Of a stretch of DNA of 8,934 nucleotides, positions 5,457-8,934 are shown piece after piece; positions within the stretch are counted from its first letter, which is position 1, and each line of letters starts with the position of its first letter. Origin of the DNA: JBMNOI01 sp050942995 (GTDB lineage Bacteria > Chloroflexota > Anaerolineae > UBA1429); contig JBMNOI010000143.1 in the NCBI GenBank assembly GCA_050942995.1, positions 1 to 8,934 on the forward strand, in the 5' to 3' direction. The notes below the pieces were generated by a model, which was not told where the DNA came from, made no database searches, and saw nothing but the letters and a program-made list of their open reading frames with translations. Both the position numbers and the translations under genes were made by a program.

Positions 5457-7829
5457 ATGGCCATGACCAAACGAGTTTCTCGCTTGCGCCAGCGCAGTCT
5501 AGACGCTGTGCCGACCCTTTCCATAGAGCGCGCCGAGCTGCTTACCGAGTTTTATCGCAAGCACAGCAACCCCCTCATCTCGGCGCCGGTACGCCGGGCC
5601 ATGGCCTTTCGTTACCTGCTGGAGCACAAGGCGATCTGGATTGATGAGGACGAGTTGATCGTCGGCGAAAAGGGGCCTGCGCCCAAGGCCTCGCCCACCT
5701 ATCCCGAGCTGTGCTGCCACAGCCTGGAGGATCTGGAGATCCTCGATACCCGCGAAAAGACCTCTTTTCGTGTGGACGAACGCTCTCGCCGGGTCTATGC
5801 CGATACGATAATCCCCTTCTGGCGCGGCCAGACCATGCGCGAACTGATCCTGGATGAGATGACACCCGAGTGGCACGCCGCCTATGAGGCGGGCGTGTTT
5901 ACCGAGTTCATGGAGCAGCGTTCCCCCGGCCACACGGCGCTCGACGGCAAGATATACGGCAAGGGGATGCTCGATTTTCGCCGCGAGATCGACAAAGCGC
6001 TGGCTGCTCTGGATCCGGCCACCGATCCTGATGCCTACGACCGGAGTCAGGAGCTGCGCGCCATGGCCATATGCGCCGATGCTTTGATTCGGTACGCTCA
6101 ACGGCACGCCGAGCGGGCGCGCGAGCTGGCTCAACGTATCGATGACCTGGCGCGACGGGCCGATCTGGAGCGCGTCGCCGAGGTGTGCGAATGGGTGCCG
6201 GCTCATGCGCCGCGTACCTTTCACGAGGCGCTGCAATATTACTGGTTCGTCCATCTGGGCGTAACCATCGAGCTGAACCCCTGGGATGCCTTTACCCCCG
6301 GCAAGCTGGATCAGCATCTCATTCCGTTCTACCGGCGTGAGCTGGCCGAGGGCACGCTCACCCGCGAGGACGCTGAGGAGCTCTTGCAGTGCTTCTGGAT
6401 CAAGTTCAATAACCAGCCGGCGCCGCCCAAGGTGGGCGTGACCGCCGCCGAGAGCGGCACCTATACCGATTTCGCCCAGATCAATCTCGGCGGCATCGAC
6501 CCCGATGGCGGCGATGGCGTGAATGAGGTCACCTATTTACTGCTGGACGTCGTCGAAGAGATGCGCCTGCTGCAGCCCAGCTCTTCCGTTCAAGTGAGTG
6601 TGCAGAACCCCGATCGCTTTATCGAGCGGGCGGCCCGCATCATCCGTACCGGCTTTGGGCAGCCTTCGATCTTTAATAGCGATATGGTGGTGCAGGAGCT
6701 ACTGCGCCAGGGGAAGGCTCTCGTCGACGCCCGTCAGGGGGGTACCAGCGGCTGTGTCGAGACCGGGGCCTTTGGCAAGGAGAACTATTCTCTCACCGGC
6801 TATTTTAATATGCCCAAGGTGCTCGAAATCACCCTGCACAACGGCGTGGATCCGCGCACCGGACGGCGTATCGGCGTCGAGACGGGCGACCCGGCCGATT
6901 TCAAAAGCTATGACGAGCTGTTCGAGGCCTACCGCCGACAATTGAACCACTTTATCGATATCAAAGTGAGGGGTAATTCCGTCATCGAGCGGCTCTACGC
7001 CCGCTATATCCCTGTGCCCTTCCTCTCCCTCCTTATCGACGACTGCATCGCCCGGGGACGGGACTATCACGACGGCGGGGCGCGCTACAACACCTCCTAT
7101 ATCCAGGGGGTGGGCCTGGGCACGATGGCCGATTCGCTGAGCGCCCTCAAGTATCATGTGTACGATCGTGGCACGTTGACGCTGGCCGAGTTGCGAGATG
7201 CGCTGGACAAGAACCTGCAGGGCCACGAGGCGCTGCGTCAGATGCTGCTGAACAATACGCCTCGCTACGGCAACGACGATGATTATGCCGATACGGTGAT
7301 GACGCAGGTGTTCGAGGCTTATTACGAGGCCATCGAGGGCCGACCCAATATGCGTGGCGGAGAGTATCACATCAATCTGTTGCCCACCACGGTGCACGTC
7401 TATTTCGGCTCTGTCACCGGGGCTACGACCGATGGGCGATGGGCGGGCGCTCCCCTGTCCGAGGGCATCTCTCCGGTGCAGGGTGCCGACCGACGCGGGC
7501 CGACGGCGGTCATCCGTTCCGTGGCCAAGATGGATCACAGGCGAACTGGCGGTACGCTGCTCAACCAAAAGCTGACGCCACAGTTGCTGGAGAAGGATGA
7601 AGACCTGATGAACCTGGTGCACCTGGTACGCGGCTACTTTTCTCTCGGCGGGCACCATATCCAGTTCAACGTGGTGGATGCAGACACTCTGCGCCGCGCC
7701 CAGGAGCGGCCCGAGGAGTATCGCGATCTTATCGTGCGCGTGGCCGGCTATAGCGACTACTTCTGTGACCTGGGACGTTCGCTACAGGATGAGATCATCG
7801 CTCGGACGGAGCATCGCACCTTTGGGTGA
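5457..7829 (+). CDS. hypD: Glycyl radical enzyme, probable trans-4-hydroxy-L-proline dehydratase
   Basis: This 790-residue cytoplasmic enzyme belongs to the pyruvate formate-lyase superfamily. The likely reaction is removal of water from trans-4-hydroxy-L-proline to give pyrroline-5-carboxylate, which proline reductase enzymes then turn into proline. The radical site is RVAGY with G764 near the C-terminus, and the thiyl motif is G432-C433-V-E435. Residues I remember as the active site of Clostridioides difficile HypD (H160, D278, S334, F340, C434, E436, Y450, T645) all have identical counterparts one position lower here: H159, D277, S333, F339, C433, E435, Y449, T644. The length agrees with HypD. 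AGGAGG precedes the ATG at 5457; an in-frame ATG at 5463 is the alternative. The enzyme needs a radical SAM activase, which is not in the window. A related uncharacterised dehydratase remains possible. Confidence 0.82.
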   Translation: MAMTKRVSRLRQRSLDAVPTLSIERAELLTEFYRKHSNPLISAPVRRAMAFRYLLEHKAIWIDEDELIVGEKGPAPKASPTYPELCCHSLEDLEILDTREKTSFRVDERSRRVYADTIIPFWRGQTMRELILDEMTPEWHAAYEAGVFTEFMEQRSPGHTALDGKIYGKGMLDFRREIDKALAALDPATDPDAYDRSQELRAMAICADALIRYAQRHAERARELAQRIDDLARRADLERVAEVCEWVPAHAPRTFHEALQYYWFVHLGVTIELNPWDAFTPGKLDQHLIPFYRRELAEGTLTREDAEELLQCFWIKFNNQPAPPKVGVTAAESGTYTDFAQINLGGIDPDGGDGVNEVTYLLLDVVEEMRLLQPSSSVQVSVQNPDRFIERAARIIRTGFGQPSIFNSDMVVQELLRQGKALVDARQGGTSGCVETGAFGKENYSLTGYFNMPKVLEITLHNGVDPRTGRRIGVETGDPADFKSYDELFEAYRRQLNHFIDIKVRGNSVIERLYARYIPVPFLSLLIDDCIARGRDYHDGGARYNTSYIQGVGLGTMADSLSALKYHVYDRGTLTLAELRDALDKNLQGHEALRQMLLNNTPRYGNDDDYADTVMTQVFEAYYEAIEGRPNMRGGEYHINLLPTTVHVYFGSVTGATTDGRWAGAPLSEGISPVQGADRRGPTAVIRSVAKMDHRRTGGTLLNQKLTPQLLEKDEDLMNLVHLVRGYFSLGGHHIQFNVVDADTLRRAQERPEEYRDLIVRVAGYSDYFCDLGRSLQDEIIARTEHRTFG

Positions 7830-7837
7830 GGCAAGAG

Positions 7838-7865
7838 CCGTCATCCGGTGATGGGCGCGTGACGG
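7838..7865 (+). other. Small overlapping hairpins in the 50-base spacer
   Basis: CCGTCA (7838-7843) can pair with TGACGG (7860-7865), and a competing hairpin CATC-CGGT-GATG (7842-7853) shares two of its bases. There is no T-run. The hairpins are short and may be fortuitous; they are noted because they lie just before the hydrolase ribosome binding site. Confidence 0.2.
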
Positions 7866-7879
7866 GGATGGAGGCAGAT

Positions 7880-8934
7880 ATGGAGATCGTCCGGTGGCCG
7901 GAAGAGATCGGCCTCTCTACAGAGCGGCTGGAGCGGGTGTATGATCGTCTGGATGATGCGGTGCGATCCGGTCATATTCCCGCGGCGGCCATCATGGTGG
8001 GGCGATACGGACGCTGCGTGGCGCCGCGCTATTTCGGGCGCTCTCGATTGGCGGCAGACGGCCCGCCGGTGGACGAGGACACGTTGTTCCTCGTGGCTTC
8101 GGTGACCAAGCCGGTGGTGGTGACGGCGGCGATGCGACTGGTAGAGGGCGGCCTGTTGGCGCTGGACGATGCGGTGACCGAATATGTGCCCGAATTTGCC
8201 GTTCGCGGCAAGGAAGAGACGCGCATCCGGCATCTGATGACCCACACCTCAGGGCTGCCCGATATGCTGCCGGAGAACGTCGAGTTGCGCCGCGCCCATG
8301 CGCCGCTGAGCGAGTTCATCGAACGGACCTGTCGTCTCGAGCCCGATTTCCCGCCGGGTAGCGATATCCGCTATCAGAGCATGGGCATCGCCGTGCTGGG
8401 CGAGGTGGTGGCACGTATCAGCGGGATGGCCCTGCCCGATTTTCTCCACCGTGAGATATTCCGGCCGTTGGGTATGATAAACACCTGGCTGGGCTGCCCG
8501 TCGAAGCAGATGGAGCGAATCGCCCATGTGAACGTGGAGGAAGAGATGCGCGGTACCGATTGGGGTTGGAACAGCCCCTACTGGTGGGGTCTGGGCGCGC
8601 CCTGGGGCGGCATGATCTCGACGGTGACCGACCTCTCTCGCTTTTTGCTGGCCCATGCTCGAAGTGGCGCACCGCTATTGAGTCGGGCGACGGTCGAGGC
8701 GATGGCCCGCGATCAGACATCCACCATGGCCGGGCTGCCGCCGGAGGTACGTGTGGGCCAGTCCTGGGGGCTGGGCTGGCGCCGGGTGGCGGGGACACAG
8801 TGGTCGACCTACTTTGGCGACCTGCTCAGCCCCGGTTCGTACGGGCACGGTGGCGCGACGGGCACCGTCGTGTGGATCGATCCGCAGCGCGAGCTGACCT
8901 GCGCCCTGTTCACCACCGAGCCGGCCGTCTCCAG
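7880..8934 (+). CDS. Serine hydrolase, class C beta-lactamase fold (right end cut)
   Basis: The first 351 residues of a beta-lactamase/penicillin-binding-protein-like hydrolase; the frame stays open to the window edge. The three active-site motifs are present in order: S74-V-T-K77 (nucleophile and general base), Y165-Q-S167 (the YxN/YxS tyrosine) and H323-G-G325 (the KTG equivalent). MTHTSGLPD (120-128) and PPGSDIRYQSMGIAVLGEVV (158-177) are typical of family PF00144. There is no signal peptide, unlike true beta-lactamases, which favours a cytoplasmic esterase or amidase over antibiotic resistance. GGAGG (7870-7874) lies 5 bases before the chosen ATG; an in-frame ATG at 7868 has no usable ribosome site. 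It begins 50 bases after the glycyl radical gene and probably shares its transcript. The substrate is unknown; an esterase clipping acyl groups from glycans or metabolites would fit the setting. Confidence 0.88.
   Translation, partial: MEIVRWPEEIGLSTERLERVYDRLDDAVRSGHIPAAAIMVGRYGRCVAPRYFGRSRLAADGPPVDEDTLFLVASVTKPVVVTAAMRLVEGGLLALDDAVTEYVPEFAVRGKEETRIRHLMTHTSGLPDMLPENVELRRAHAPLSEFIERTCRLEPDFPPGSDIRYQSMGIAVLGEVVARISGMALPDFLHREIFRPLGMINTWLGCPSKQMERIAHVNVEEEMRGTDWGWNSPYWWGLGAPWGGMISTVTDLSRFLLAHARSGAPLLSRATVEAMARDQTSTMAGLPPEVRVGQSWGLGWRRVAGTQWSTYFGDLLSPGSYGHGGATGTVVWIDPQRELTCALFTTEPAVS

Noticed and set aside
6699..7658. 319-codon minus-strand frame
   Set aside because: Antisense shadow of the glycyl radical enzyme, covering its catalytic cysteine region.
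1..8934. CRISPR arrays, insertion sequences, prophage or toxin-antitoxin genes
   Set aside because: I saw no regularly spaced repeats, transposase, integrase or small paired genes in the window.

Overview
The window reads as a stretch of chromosome from a GC-rich, probably anaerobic bacterium. Three things point that way: a glycyl radical enzyme, which oxygen destroys; a corrinoid methyl-transfer module; and tRNA genes without an encoded CCA end. The TadA and tRNA region and the general gene style would fit Chloroflexota, but that is only an inference.

Layout. (1) Positions 1-750 are a translation-related block. The 5' end of a tRNA-Leu gene runs off the left edge on the minus strand with its own promoter. 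Divergent from it lie tadA (tRNA adenosine deaminase, apparently nearly leaderless), tRNA-Ser(CGA) and a strong intrinsic terminator. A decayed fragment of a second tRNA-Ser copy lies just beyond. (2) Positions 813-3584 hold a three-gene plus-strand cobamide module behind a good sigma-70-type promoter: a corrinoid carrier protein, a uroporphyrinogen-decarboxylase-fold methyltransferase whose start lies 2 bases after the carrier's stop, and a stand-alone protein resembling the MetH reactivation domain. (3) Positions 3585-3946 are a gene-free, repeat-rich regulatory-looking gap. (4) Positions 3947-8934 hold a second plus-strand set: a GH29 alpha-L-fucosidase, a glycyl radical enzyme that matches trans-4-hydroxy-L-proline dehydratase (HypD) at every active-site position I can recall, and a class C beta-lactamase-fold serine hydrolase cut by the right edge.

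How they may work together. The carrier, methyltransferase and reactivator form a classical corrinoid methyl-transfer or demethylation set. The fucosidase and the glycyl radical enzyme suggest catabolism of small glycans and of hydroxyproline, a pairing that occurs in plant or algal hydroxyproline-rich glycoproteins. One hypothesis is a catabolic island in which a methylated compound (an O-methyl sugar, an aryl ether or an N-methylated hydroxyproline) is demethylated next to deglycosylation and hydroxyproline breakdown. Co-location in one direction is seen; a shared pathway is inference. The radical SAM activase that the glycyl radical enzyme needs is not in the window, nor is a second methyltransferase.
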